Below, piece by piece: positions 16,784 to 24,833 of a stretch of 42,589 nucleotides of DNA. A program made the translations under genes and the position numbers. The stretch comes from Pseudomonas sp. TNT3. Lineage in GTDB: Bacteria > Pseudomonadota > Gammaproteobacteria > Pseudomonadales > Pseudomonadaceae. The notes beneath the pieces are model-generated. The model was not told the origin of the DNA. It searched no databases and saw only the letters and a list, made by a program, of their open reading frames with translations. Position 1 is the first letter of the stretch. Each line of letters starts with the position of its first letter. Location: positions 1 to 42,589 of the forward strand of contig NZ_WFGV02000051.1 in the NCBI RefSeq assembly GCF_010095445.2. The letters are read 5' to 3'.

Positions 16784-17584
16784 ATGATGAAGAAGTATCT
16801 TTCGATGCTGCTGGTCGGCGTCACGGCTTTGGTTGCAATCAACACGGCGCAGGCCGGTGCCATCGATGACGCGGTCAAGCGCGGCACGCTGAAAGTCGGG
16901 ATGGACCCGACCTACATGCCGTTCGAAATGACCAACAAGCGCGGCGAAATCATCGGTTTCGAAGTCGACATCCTCAAAGCCATGACCAAGGCCATGGGCG
17001 TCAAGCTGGAGCTGGTGTCCACCGGCTACGACGGCATCATCCCGGCCCTGATGACCGACAAGTTCGACATGATCGGCAGTGGCATGACCCTGACCCAGGA
17101 ACGCAACCTGCGCCTGAACTTCAGCGACCCCTTCATCGTGGTCGGCCAGACCCTGCTGATCCGCAAGGAGCTCGAAGGCACCATCAAGTCCTATAAAGAC
17201 CTGAACACCGCCGACTACCGCATCACCTCCAAGCTAGGCACCACCGGCGAAATGGTCGCCAAAAAGCTGATCTCCAAAGCCAAATACCACGGCTACGACA
17301 ACGAGCAGGAAGCCGTGCTTGACGTGGTCAACGGCAAGGCCGACGCGTTCATCTACGACGCGCCGTACAACGTTGTTGCGGTGAACAAAGTGGGTGCCGG
17401 CAAGCTGGTGTTCCTCGACAAGCCGTTCACCTACGAGCCGCTGGCCTTTGGTTTGAAGAAGGGTGACTACGACAGCATCAACTTCATCAACAACTTTCTG
17501 CACCAGATCCACGAAGACGGCACCTACGATCGCATCCATGACAAGTGGTTCAAAGACACCGCTTGGCTCAAGGATATGGAATAA
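16784..17584 (+). CDS. Polar amino acid ABC importer, periplasmic binding protein
   Basis: This 266-residue secreted protein belongs to the family 3 solute-binding proteins (PAAT type). It has a signal peptide MMKKYLSMLLVGVTALVAIN with cleavage near AQAG. Ligand-fold segments follow: LKVGMDPTYMPFEM, GEIIGFEVDILKAM and FDMIGSGMTLTQERN. The latter part contains YRITSKLGTTGEM. Start ATG 16784 (or 16787) follows GGGGAC. The substrate is likely a polar amino acid but cannot be read from the sequence. The gene is separated from its permease by a 31-base-arm REP doublet, which may let the binding protein be made in excess. By order it matches PA5076 of P. aeruginosa as I recall it. Confidence 0.88.
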   Translation: MMKKYLSMLLVGVTALVAINTAQAGAIDDAVKRGTLKVGMDPTYMPFEMTNKRGEIIGFEVDILKAMTKAMGVKLELVSTGYDGIIPALMTDKFDMIGSGMTLTQERNLRLNFSDPFIVVGQTLLIRKELEGTIKSYKDLNTADYRITSKLGTTGEMVAKKLISKAKYHGYDNEQEAVLDVVNGKADAFIYDAPYNVVAVNKVGAGKLVFLDKPFTYEPLAFGLKKGDYDSINFINNFLHQIHEDGTYDRIHDKWFKDTAWLKDME

Positions 17585-17616
17585 GGCTTCAGCGCCAATC
17601 GCGAACAGCCTCGCCC

Positions 17617-17723
17617 CCTGTAGCAGCTGCCGAGGTACGAGGCTGCGCTGGGCTGCGTAGCGGCCCTTTGGGGCGGTCCTGCGGACACGCAACGCAGCCT
17701 CGTACCTCGGCAGCTGCTACAGG
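17617..17723. repeat. REP doublet 6 (GTAGCAGCTGCCGAGGTACGAGGCTGCG type)
   Basis: Perfect 31-base inverted arms lie at 17617-17647 and 17693-17723, the longest perfect match apart from doublet 11. The arms carry GAGGTACGAG where doublet 1 has GAAG, so this is a longer variant of that type. It sits between the binding-protein and permease genes of one importer. Confidence 0.92.
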
Positions 17724-17783
17724 ACCGCGAACTGGCTCGATGACGCCGTTCCTGGCGACACGAATTCTGGAAACTGCTGACAA

Positions 17784-18743
17784 ATGAAACAAAGAAAATC
17801 CCAATGGCCATGGCACGTTCTAACCGTGCTCGTGCTGATCGGCCTGGCCGGCGCGTTGTATTACGCCACGTCGCTGATGTCATACGAATGGCGCTGGAAC
17901 CGTGTGCCGCAATACTTCGCCTATCACGCCGAAGAGTCCCAGCGCGCTGCCGATATTTCCACCGTCAGCGAACTGGTGCGAAAGGGCGACAAGGCTGAAG
18001 TCACCCTGCGCAACGATGCTGGCGATGAACAGCGTCTGATCGTGGACGACAACAGCCTGCAAGTCGCTCAAGGCGATGATGTCGCTGAAGGCGATGTCAT
18101 TGGTGTCACCCGTCATTGGGCCGCAGGTCCGCTGTTGTGGGGCCTTTGGACGACCTTGTGGCTGTCGGTGGTGTCGGGTGTGCTCGGTTTGTTGATCGGC
18201 CTCGCCACCGGCCTGTGCCGTCTGTCGAACAACCCGACGTTGCGCGACCTCTCGACGATCTACGTCGAACTGGTGCGCGGCACGCCGCTGCTGGTACAAA
18301 TTTTCATTTTCTACTTCTTCATCGGCACCGTGATGAACCTGTCCCGGGAATTCGCCGGGATCGCCGCGCTTTCGCTGTTCACTGGCGCCTATGTTGCGGA
18401 GATCATCCGTTCGGGCGTGCAGTCGATCGCCCGCGGCCAAAACGAAGCGGCGCGTTCGTTGGGCCTGAGCGCCGGTCAGTCGATGCGCCATGTCGTGCTG
18501 CCCCAGGCGTTGAAACGCGTCCTGCCACCCTTGGCAGGGCAGTTCATCAGCCTGGTGAAAGACACCTCGCTGGTGTCGGTGATCGCGATCACCGAGCTGC
18601 TAAAAAGCGGCCGTGAAGTCATCACCACCTCATTTTCGCCGTTCGAAATCCTGTTCTGCGTGGCCGGTCTTTATCTGTTGATCAACCTGCCGCTGTCGAA
18701 AATCGCCAGCCGGCTTGAGCGGAGGCTCGCGCAAAGTGATTGA
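17784..18743 (+). CDS. Polar amino acid ABC importer, permease with N-terminal extra domain
   Basis: This 319-residue inner-membrane protein is a HisM/GlnP-type permease. Residues from about 115 onward are the normal domain, with ELVRGTPLLVQIFIFYF and the ATPase-contact loop EAARSLGLSAGQSMRHVVLPQA. The N-terminus is unusual: one membrane segment (about residues 11-30) is followed by roughly 85 hydrophilic residues, including EVTLRNDAGDEQRLIVDD and GDDVAEGDVIGV, before the transport domain. This piece is predicted to lie outside the cytoplasm. The usual permease of this family is about 220-250 residues. Its 3' end overlaps the ATPase gene by eight bases. Confidence 0.88.
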   Translation: MKQRKSQWPWHVLTVLVLIGLAGALYYATSLMSYEWRWNRVPQYFAYHAEESQRAADISTVSELVRKGDKAEVTLRNDAGDEQRLIVDDNSLQVAQGDDVAEGDVIGVTRHWAAGPLLWGLWTTLWLSVVSGVLGLLIGLATGLCRLSNNPTLRDLSTIYVELVRGTPLLVQIFIFYFFIGTVMNLSREFAGIAALSLFTGAYVAEIIRSGVQSIARGQNEAARSLGLSAGQSMRHVVLPQALKRVLPPLAGQFISLVKDTSLVSVIAITELLKSGREVITTSFSPFEILFCVAGLYLLINLPLSKIASRLERRLAQSD

Positions 18744-19470
18744 AGTTCGCGATCTGGTAAAAGTCTTCGACACCCGCGGCCAGGTGGTTCGTGCTGTGGA
18801 TAACGTCACGACGCACGTGAAGCGGGGCGAGGTGCTGGTGGTGATCGGCCCGTCTGGCTCCGGCAAGTCGACCTTCCTGCGTTGCCTCAATGGCCTGGAA
18901 GAATTCGACTCGGGGTCGGTGAGCATCGACGGCTTGCAACTGGCCGACCCGAAAACTGATGTCAACGCCTACCGCCGTGAAGTCGGCATGGTGTTCCAGC
19001 ACTTCAATCTGTTCCCGCACATGACCGTGCTGGAGAACCTTTGCCTGGCCCAAAAGGTTGTGCGCAAGCGCGGCAAGAAAGAGCGTGAGGCCAAGGCTCT
19101 GGCGTTGCTGGAGAAGGTCGGCATTGCGCAAAAGGCCAACGAATTTCCGTCACGCCTGTCCGGCGGCCAGCAGCAACGGGTGGCGATTGCCCGCGCGCTG
19201 GCGATGGAGCCGAAGGTGATGCTGTTCGATGAACCGACTTCGGCCCTCGACCCGGAGATGGTCGGCGAGGTGCTGGATGTGATGAAAACCCTGGCGCTGG
19301 AAGGCATGACCATGGTCTGCGTTACTCATGAAATGGGTTTTGCGCGGGAAGTGGCGGACCGGGTGCTGTTCTTCGATCACGGGAAACTGCTGGAAGATGC
19401 CTCGCCAGCGGAGTTCTTCGATGCGCCGAAGGATCCTCGGGCGCAGGCGTTTTTGCGCCAGGTTCTCTAA
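18736..19470 (+). CDS. Polar amino acid ABC importer, ATPase (GTG start)
   Basis: This 244-residue ATPase is of the GlnQ/HisP type. Motifs are Walker A GPSGSGKST, Q-loop MVFQHFNLFPHMTV, signature LSGGQQQR, Walker B VMLFDEPTSALDPE and the switch histidine in VTHEMGFA. GTG 18736 is the best start: GGAGG stands ten bases before it, and VIEVRDLVKVFD then opens the protein as in relatives. It overlaps the permease by eight bases, which suggests coupled synthesis. It ends the three-gene importer unit, and a REP doublet follows in the convergent gap. Confidence 0.92.
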   Translation: MIEVRDLVKVFDTRGQVVRAVDNVTTHVKRGEVLVVIGPSGSGKSTFLRCLNGLEEFDSGSVSIDGLQLADPKTDVNAYRREVGMVFQHFNLFPHMTVLENLCLAQKVVRKRGKKEREAKALALLEKVGIAQKANEFPSRLSGGQQQRVAIARALAMEPKVMLFDEPTSALDPEMVGEVLDVMKTLALEGMTMVCVTHEMGFAREVADRVLFFDHGKLLEDASPAEFFDAPKDPRAQAFLRQVL

Positions 19471-19493
19471 CTGCGGCGGCCTTGAGGGCCGCT

Positions 19494-19571
19494 CATCGCT
19501 AGCAGGCTAGCTCCCACCGGGTTAGGTGTGAACACCACAAATCCACTGTGGGAGCCAGCCTGCTGGCGATG
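19494..19571. repeat. REP doublet 7 (GCCAGCAGGCTGGCTCCCAC type, degenerate)
   Basis: Inverted 24-base arms at 19494-19517 and 19548-19571 differ at two positions. They lie between the convergent importer and chemoreceptor genes. The type matches doublet 3. Confidence 0.88.
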
Positions 19572-19613
19572 GCATCGCCTCGGTGCCGAGTGCACCGAGA
19601 TCAGGCCATCACC

Positions 19614-21530
19614 TCAAACCCTGAACCGCCCCACCAGCATCTGCAAATGCGTCCCCAGCCGCGCCAGCTCAACACTGGACGCCGCAGTCTCTTCACTCGC
19701 TGCCGAGGTCTGCTCGGACACATCGCGCACGTTCAGCACGCTGCGGTTGATCTCTTCAGCCACGGCGCTCTGTTGCTCGGCTGCCGCAGCAATCTGCTGG
19801 TTCATCGACTGGATCGCCGACACGGTGCGGGTGATGTTGGTCAGCGAACCTCCAGCTCGGCGGGTCAGTTCGACGCTGCTGTCGGTCAGGGTGCGGCTGT
19901 TGTCCATGATAGTGGCGACGTGCTGGGTGCCGGTTTGCAGGCCGACGATCAACTCTTCGATTTCTTCGGTGGACTTCTGGGTGCGCTGAGCGAGGCTGCG
20001 AACTTCGTCGGCGACCACTGCGAAACCCCGTCCTGCCTCACCGGCGCGGGCAGCTTCGATGGCGGCGTTGAGGGCAAGCAGGTTGGTTTGCTGGGCCACG
20101 GACTTGATCACGTCGAGCACGCTGCCGATTTTGTCGCTTTCGCGCTTGAGATGACCCATGGCTTCGGTGGAGTTGCCAACCTCGAGGGCCAGGCGCTCGA
20201 TCTGGGCGATGGCTTCACCGACCACTTTGTCACCTTCACGGGCTTGCTGGTCGGCGGCAACGGCGGCTTCCGAGGCTTCTTCAGCGTTGCGTGCAACTTC
20301 CTGCACGGTGGCGGTCATTTCGTTCATGGCGGTTGCGACCTGGTCGGTTTCAACCTTCTGGCTGTTAACCCCGGCGCTGGTCTGTTCGGTCACCGCGGAC
20401 AGTTCTTCGGCAGCGCTGGCGATTTGCGTTACACCATCGCTGATGCCGCTGATCAGTTCGCGCAGCCCTTGAGTCATGCTCTGGATGGCGCGCTGCAGTT
20501 GGCCAAGTTCGTCCTGGCGCTGGGAGATGAGGCTGTGGGTCAGGTCACCCGCCGCGATGCGCTCGGCGACTTTTAGAGTCTGGTTGAGAGGAATCACGAT
20601 CTGACGAGTAATGGCCCAGGCCGCTATCAAACCAAACGCCAGGGCCAGGAGGGTGGCCAGCAGCAGCATGTTTTTGGCATGCGCGGCATCGGTGTCACGT
20701 ACGACGGTTTGCGACGCCGTCAGTTTTTTGCTGAGGTCGATCAGGATTTCGCCTTGTGCGGCCATGTGTTTCAGAGCGGTGGCGTTTGCTGTCTGCGAGT
20801 CTCGGAACTGGCTGACGGCAGCGCGGTAAGCCGTTAGCGATTCAGTGGCTTGTTGGAGGTTGGTGAGGTGCTGTTCCGGCACTTTGGAGGAGAGTGTTCC
20901 CAGGCTTTCCAGGGCCTTGTCGATAGCGTCCAGCGCGGGCTGTTCTGCTTCGGCCTTACCGCTGTAGGTGTAGCCGCGGACTTGATAACGCGCCTGCTGG
21001 AGCAGCTTGCTCAGCTCGATCACGTTGCTGTAATCGGCAACGTTTTCGCCTTGCAGCATGGACTTCTCGACCGTGGCGACCTGAGCCACGGCATTGTCGG
21101 CGGTCGCCCCGAGTTTGCTGCGGGCATCTTCACGCTTAACGGTGGCTTGGGCCATGTCGGCAAAGGCGCGCTTATACTCGGCGACGGCGGCGATTTGCTG
21201 GTCGACCATGGCGGCATCAGCAGGTTGCTCAATCATCGTACGTGCCGTTTTCAGGCGGGTGTCGAGTTCGCTCAGCACTTCGTTGACCGCGCCCGGCCCT
21301 TGCTCGCCGCGACGCATGTCGTAGTTCATTCGGGCAATGCGCAGGTCCTGGCTCAGCTCGATCAGGCTGGAAATGAAACCCAGCTTGTCACCGCGACTCA
21401 GCACGCCGCTCAGGCCGGTCCAGCCGGTGAGGGTGATCAACATCGTCAGCAGCAAAACGAGGCCGAAACCCACCCCCAGCTTGCGATTGACGCTGACGTT
21501 TCCCAGTTTATCGGCTAGCCATTGGTACAT
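19614..21530 (-). CDS. Methyl-accepting chemotaxis protein, probable HBM-type (McpK-like) receptor
   Basis: This 638-residue chemoreceptor signals to CheA/CheW about a ligand bound in the periplasm. The start is ATG 21530 (MYQWLADKL), with GAGGGAG upstream. A membrane segment at about residues 18-40 is followed by an all-helical ligand domain of about 245 residues. That size suits the helical bimodular (HBM) class rather than the roughly 150-residue four-helix class. The second membrane segment is near residues 288-310, followed by HAMP and the signalling domain with the hairpin AAIEAARAGEAGRGFAVVAD. There is no C-terminal CheR-binding pentapeptide. Its position next to rsmE matches PA5072 (McpK), described as an alpha-ketoglutarate receptor. 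The ligand is therefore inferred, the class is sure. A FliA-type promoter lies just upstream. Confidence 0.93.
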   Translation of the reverse strand: MYQWLADKLGNVSVNRKLGVGFGLVLLLTMLITLTGWTGLSGVLSRGDKLGFISSLIELSQDLRIARMNYDMRRGEQGPGAVNEVLSELDTRLKTARTMIEQPADAAMVDQQIAAVAEYKRAFADMAQATVKREDARSKLGATADNAVAQVATVEKSMLQGENVADYSNVIELSKLLQQARYQVRGYTYSGKAEAEQPALDAIDKALESLGTLSSKVPEQHLTNLQQATESLTAYRAAVSQFRDSQTANATALKHMAAQGEILIDLSKKLTASQTVVRDTDAAHAKNMLLLATLLALAFGLIAAWAITRQIVIPLNQTLKVAERIAAGDLTHSLISQRQDELGQLQRAIQSMTQGLRELISGISDGVTQIASAAEELSAVTEQTSAGVNSQKVETDQVATAMNEMTATVQEVARNAEEASEAAVAADQQAREGDKVVGEAIAQIERLALEVGNSTEAMGHLKRESDKIGSVLDVIKSVAQQTNLLALNAAIEAARAGEAGRGFAVVADEVRSLAQRTQKSTEEIEELIVGLQTGTQHVATIMDNSRTLTDSSVELTRRAGGSLTNITRTVSAIQSMNQQIAAAAEQQSAVAEEINRSVLNVRDVSEQTSAASEETAASSVELARLGTHLQMLVGRFRV

Positions 21531-21571
21531 GCTGAAACTCCCTCGAACCACTCATAGGTTTTATGGGAGTT

Positions 21572-21598
21572 TTATCGGCAGGTGTGCCGGTTTCTGTA
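21572..21598 (-). promoter_or_regulatory. Sigma-28 (FliA) promoter for the chemoreceptor gene
   Basis: On the minus strand the -10 reads GCCGATAA, an exact match to the flagellar sigma consensus. It is preceded at the standard 11-base spacing by TACAGAAA, which matches TAAAGTTT at four of eight positions. Transcription would start near 21563, leaving a leader of about 33 bases before ATG 21530. This ties expression to the flagellar cascade. Confidence 0.75.
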
Positions 21599-21631
21599 GG
21601 GATGTGACGCAACTCACCTGACATCCCACGG

Positions 21632-21727
21632 CCCTGTAGGAGCTGCCGAAGGCTGCGATCTTTTGATTTTTGTTTGGTGAGATGACCGAAGATCAAAAGA
21701 TCGCAGCCTTCTGCAGCTCCTACAGGG
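21632..21727. repeat. REP doublet 8 (GTAGGAGCTGCCGAAGGCTGCGATCTTTTGAT type)
   Basis: Inverted 36-base arms at 21632-21667 and 21692-21727 differ at a single base. They lie in the gap between the chemoreceptor start and the rsmE stop, close upstream of the FliA promoter. Confidence 0.92.
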
Positions 21728-21748
21728 TGCGGTGTTCAGGGAAGAGTG

Positions 21749-22456
21749 TCAGAAAAGGCGTGCGAGCAGCGCAGTGACGGCTGTTTCGACCCGAAGAATG
21801 CGTTCGCCGAGCTGTACCGGTTGCAGACCGGACTTGCCCAGGAGGTCTATTTCGTAAGGGATCCAGCCACCTTCCGGGCCGATGGCCAGGGTCACCGGTT
21901 CTTCGAGACCGCGAGGACAGGCGGGGTAGTTGCCGGGATGGCCCACCAACCCGAGGGTACCTTCGCTGATGGCCGGCAGGCGGTCTTCGACGAACGGCTT
22001 GAAGCGTTTCTCGATGACGATCTCCGGCAACACGGTGTCTCGGGCCTGTTCCAGCCCCAGGATCAACTGCTCGCGAATCGCCTCGGGCTCCAGGAACGGC
22101 GTTTGCCAGAAGCTCTTCTCGACGCGATAGCTGTTCACCAGGATGATCCGTGGCACACCCATGGCCGCTACGGTCTGAAACACCCTGCGGAGCATTTTCG
22201 GGCGTGGCAGGGCCAAAATCAGGGTCAATGGCAGCTTGGTCGGTGGCGGCTGGTCAAGGGTGACCCGCAATTCGGCTTCATCTGCGTCCAGGCGCAGCAG
22301 TTCGGCAGAACCCATCAATCCGCCAATGCGGCCAACACGCAAGCTATCACCGACTTCAGAGCGGTGGACTTCCTGCATGTGGGTCAACCGGCGATCACGC
22401 AGGATCGCCCGGTCGGCTGCAATGAAATCAGCTTCTTCAAGTAGCAGCAGGTTCAC
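21749..22456 (-). CDS. rsmE: 16S rRNA (uracil-1498-N3)-methyltransferase
   Basis: This 235-residue SPOUT-class enzyme methylates U1498 of 16S rRNA using S-adenosylmethionine. It starts MNLLLLEEADF. The C-terminal SPOUT knot shows LAIGPEGGW, and LRVETAVTALLARLF ends the protein as in RsmE proteins. Further motifs are LILALPRPKMLRRVFQ and GVPRIILVNSYRVEK. It overlaps the end of tatC by four bases and is the last gene of the his-tat unit. Confidence 0.94.
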   Translation of the reverse strand: MNLLLLEEADFIAADRAILRDRRLTHMQEVHRSEVGDSLRVGRIGGLMGSAELLRLDADEAELRVTLDQPPPTKLPLTLILALPRPKMLRRVFQTVAAMGVPRIILVNSYRVEKSFWQTPFLEPEAIREQLILGLEQARDTVLPEIVIEKRFKPFVEDRLPAISEGTLGLVGHPGNYPACPRGLEEPVTLAIGPEGGWIPYEIDLLGKSGLQPVQLGERILRVETAVTALLARLF

Positions 22457-23247
22457 GGCTGGGTCGCTGGCGGCTGGTCGTTGTGATCGTCAACCGGCTG
22501 GTCGTCCGGGTGCTCGCCACGTTTGCTGATCAGGCTGCCAAACAGGATGCCGATCTCGAACAACAGCCACATTGGAACGGCCAGCAACGTCTGCGAGAAG
22601 ATGTCCGGCGGCGTCAGGATCATGCCGACCACGAAGCAGCCGATGATCACGTACGGACGGATTTTCTTCAGGTATTTGACGTCGACCACGCCGATCCACA
22701 CCAGCAGCACCACGGCGACCGGGATTTCGAACGCTACGCCAAATGCGAAGAACAGCGTCATGACGAAGTCGAGGTAGCTGCTGATATCCGTCATCATTTC
22801 CACGCCAGCCGGGGTGGCGGCGGCGAAGAATTTGAAGATCAGCGGGAATACCAGGTAATAGGCGAACGCCATGCCGGCGTAGAACAACAGAATGCTGGAG
22901 ACCAGCAAAGGCACCGCGATGCGCTTCTCATGCTTGTAAAGGCCTGGTGCGATGAAGCCCCAGATCTGATGCAGGATCACCGGGATCGCCAGGAACAGCG
23001 AGACCATCATGGTCAGCTTCAGCGGTGTCAGGAACGGTGACGAGACGTCGGTGGCGATCATCGTCGCGCCGACTGGCAGGTATTGCCGCAGCGGCGTGGA
23101 GACGAAGGTATAGATCTGCTGGGTAAAGGCGAACAAACCGGCAAAGACGATGAAGATCGCCGCTACACAGCGCAGCAGGCGAGTACGCAACTCGGTGAGG
23201 TGCGAAACCAGCGGCATGTGCTGGTCATTTTCAGGAAGGTCGCTCAT
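22453..23247 (-). CDS. tatC: Sec-independent translocase protein TatC
   Basis: This 264-residue inner-membrane protein has six hydrophobic segments. It binds the twin-arginine signal and recruits TatA to export folded proteins. It begins MSDLPENDQHMPLVSHLTELRTRLLR, where the HLTELR segment is the conserved cytoplasmic signal-recognition site. FAFGVAFEIPVAVVLLVWIG and TPPDIFSQTLLAVPMWLLFEIG are conserved late segments. It overlaps tatB by four bases and rsmE by four bases. Confidence 0.96.
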   Translation of the reverse strand: MSDLPENDQHMPLVSHLTELRTRLLRCVAAIFIVFAGLFAFTQQIYTFVSTPLRQYLPVGATMIATDVSSPFLTPLKLTMMVSLFLAIPVILHQIWGFIAPGLYKHEKRIAVPLLVSSILLFYAGMAFAYYLVFPLIFKFFAAATPAGVEMMTDISSYLDFVMTLFFAFGVAFEIPVAVVLLVWIGVVDVKYLKKIRPYVIIGCFVVGMILTPPDIFSQTLLAVPMWLLFEIGILFGSLISKRGEHPDDQPVDDHNDQPPATQP

Positions 23248-23705
23248 GGGGCTCGCGGCGGCAATGGGGTGTCGTGAGGCGCCGTGATTGTCGGCGCGGC
23301 GGCAGGAGCAACGGGTTCGGCGGGCGCGATGACCGGTGTCGGTTCAACGGCTTTCACCGCTTCCGTCGGCGCAGTGGCGGGTGCAGCTTCCGTCGTCGGA
23401 GCATGAATCGTTGGCGTCGTCACCAGTTCGGCAGGCTGAACCGGTGTGGCCTCCTGCTGGGTCGGCGAGAAGATCTTCCGCGCCTCCTGCTCCAGCGACA
23501 GAATGTGCTCGTTGTGCAGTTGCCGACGAATCTCGTCAGCACCGATCTCACGTTCAACTTCCTGTTTGATCGCGTTGAAGCTGCGCTTCAGACGCCCGAC
23601 CCACAGGCCAGCCGTACGCGCAGCACCCGGCAGGCGCTCGGGGCCCAATACCAGCAGGGCGACGAGGCCGACGAGCAGCAGTTCAGAGAAGCTGATACCG
23701 AACAT
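23244..23705 (-). CDS. tatB: Sec-independent translocase protein TatB
   Basis: This 153-residue protein forms the signal-receptor complex with TatC. It starts MFGISFSELLLVGLVALLVL, a single membrane helix followed by GPERLP and an amphipathic helix. The remainder is a Pro/Ala/Thr/Glu-rich tail typical of pseudomonad TatB and probably unstructured. The start is ATG 23705; an open frame extends upstream but would spoil the membrane N-terminus. The last bases overlap tatC by four. Confidence 0.95.
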   Translation of the reverse strand: MFGISFSELLLVGLVALLVLGPERLPGAARTAGLWVGRLKRSFNAIKQEVEREIGADEIRRQLHNEHILSLEQEARKIFSPTQQEATPVQPAELVTTPTIHAPTTEAAPATAPTEAVKAVEPTPVIAPAEPVAPAAAPTITAPHDTPLPPRAP

Positions 23706-23715
23706 TAGTCTGTGC

Positions 23716-23991
23716 TCACACGTCTTTGCGGATTGGCTCTTCGACTTTTTGTGCCTGCACATCGATGGTGTGCGGCTGGTTTACCGGTGTGGTCTGAGGC
23801 TGAACGGGCGGAACCGGTTGGGCCGGAGTCACGGTTGGATCAGCCGGTTTTTCATCATCGTTCATGGCTTTGCGAAAGCCCTTGATGGACTCGCCGACGT
23901 CAGTCCCGAGGTTTTTCAGTTTCTTGGTGCCGAATACCAAAACGACAACAACCAGGATGACGATCCAGTGTTTCCAGTCAAAAATGCCCAT
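23716..23991 (-). CDS. tatA: Sec-independent translocase protein TatA
   Basis: This 91-residue protein oligomerises to form the protein-conducting part of the Tat system. It starts MGIFDWKHWIVILVVVVLVFG at ATG 23991, with GAGGAG in good position. One membrane helix is followed by the FGTKKLKNLGTDVGESIKGFRKAM hinge and amphipathic helix, then a Pro/Gln/Thr-rich tail. Ten bases separate it from tatB. Confidence 0.95.
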   Translation of the reverse strand: MGIFDWKHWIVILVVVVLVFGTKKLKNLGTDVGESIKGFRKAMNDDEKPADPTVTPAQPVPPVQPQTTPVNQPHTIDVQAQKVEEPIRKDV

Positions 23992-24016
23992 GTTGCTGCT
24001 CCTCTCTAATAGTTGT

Positions 24017-24349
24017 TCAGGCGGACGGACGCGAGGCTTTCTCGGCGTGTCCGGACAGACCGAAGCGACGGTCCAGTTCATCGAGTACAGCCTGAGGATG
24101 CTGCCCCAGTTGGGCGAGCATAACCATGCTGTGGAACCACAGGTCGGCGGTTTCGTAAATCACATCGCTGCAGTCACCGCTGATGGCGGCATCCTTGGCG
24201 GCAATGATCGTTTCGACCGACTCTTCGCCGACTTTTTCCAGAATCTTGTTCAAGCCCTTGTGGTACAGGCTGGCGACATACGAGCTATCGGCGGCGGCGC
24301 CTTTGCGCTCTTCCAGCACCTGGGCCAGACGGGTCAGAGTGTCACTCAT
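24017..24349 (-). CDS. hisE: Phosphoribosyl-ATP pyrophosphatase
   Basis: This 110-residue cytoplasmic enzyme catalyses the second step of histidine synthesis, cleaving pyrophosphate from phosphoribosyl-ATP. It is a MazG-like all-helical protein with KVGEESVETIIAAKD and YETADLWFHSMVML, whose acidic residues bind magnesium. ATG 24349 is chosen since it overlaps the hisI stop by eight bases and starts MSDTLTRLAQVLEER. In many bacteria HisI and HisE are fused; here they are two coupled genes, as is usual for Pseudomonas. Confidence 0.95.
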   Translation of the reverse strand: MSDTLTRLAQVLEERKGAAADSSYVASLYHKGLNKILEKVGEESVETIIAAKDAAISGDCSDVIYETADLWFHSMVMLAQLGQHPQAVLDELDRRFGLSGHAEKASRPSA

Positions 24350-24743
24350 GTTTGTGTCCTGCGGAATAAATGGCATGCGGGTCTTTCAGCACCGGGTCGA
24401 CGGTTGTCCAGTCGCCGTTCTCGAAGACACGATAAAAGCAGCTCTGGCGTCCTGTATGACAGGCGATGTCACCGACTTGCTCGACCATCAGGATGATCAC
24501 GTCGGCGTCACAGTCCAGGCGCATCTCATGCAAGGTCTGCACGTGACCGGACTCTTCGCCCTTGCGCCATAGCTTGCCCCGGGACCGGGACCAGTAAATG
24601 GCGCGGTTCTCGGCGGCGGTCAGCTCCAGCGCTTCACGGTTCATCCAGGCCATCATCAGGACGCGCCCGGTCTTGTGATCCTGGGCAATCGCGGGCACCA
24701 GGCCATCGGCGTCCCACTTGATCTCGTCCAGCCAGTTTTTCAT
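24342..24743 (-). CDS. hisI: Phosphoribosyl-AMP cyclohydrolase
   Basis: This 133-residue zinc enzyme opens the purine ring of phosphoribosyl-AMP, the third step of histidine synthesis, in the cytoplasm. It starts MKNWLDEIKWDADGL. RLDCDADVIIL supplies the aspartate/cysteine metal site, and ACHTGRQSCFYR the second cysteine and histidine. YWSRSRGKLWRKGEESGHVQ is the conserved substrate segment. It is the first gene of the hisI-hisE-tatABC-rsmE unit. Confidence 0.96.
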   Translation of the reverse strand: MKNWLDEIKWDADGLVPAIAQDHKTGRVLMMAWMNREALELTAAENRAIYWSRSRGKLWRKGEESGHVQTLHEMRLDCDADVIILMVEQVGDIACHTGRQSCFYRVFENGDWTTVDPVLKDPHAIYSAGHKHE

Positions 24744-24833
24744 CTTCGACTCCGATGCAGGCTCTCACTTCATCAATTGAGGCCCACGTGAAATTCAGCG
24801 TTGAAACAGTGTGCCAGCGTGTTGCGCGACTGG

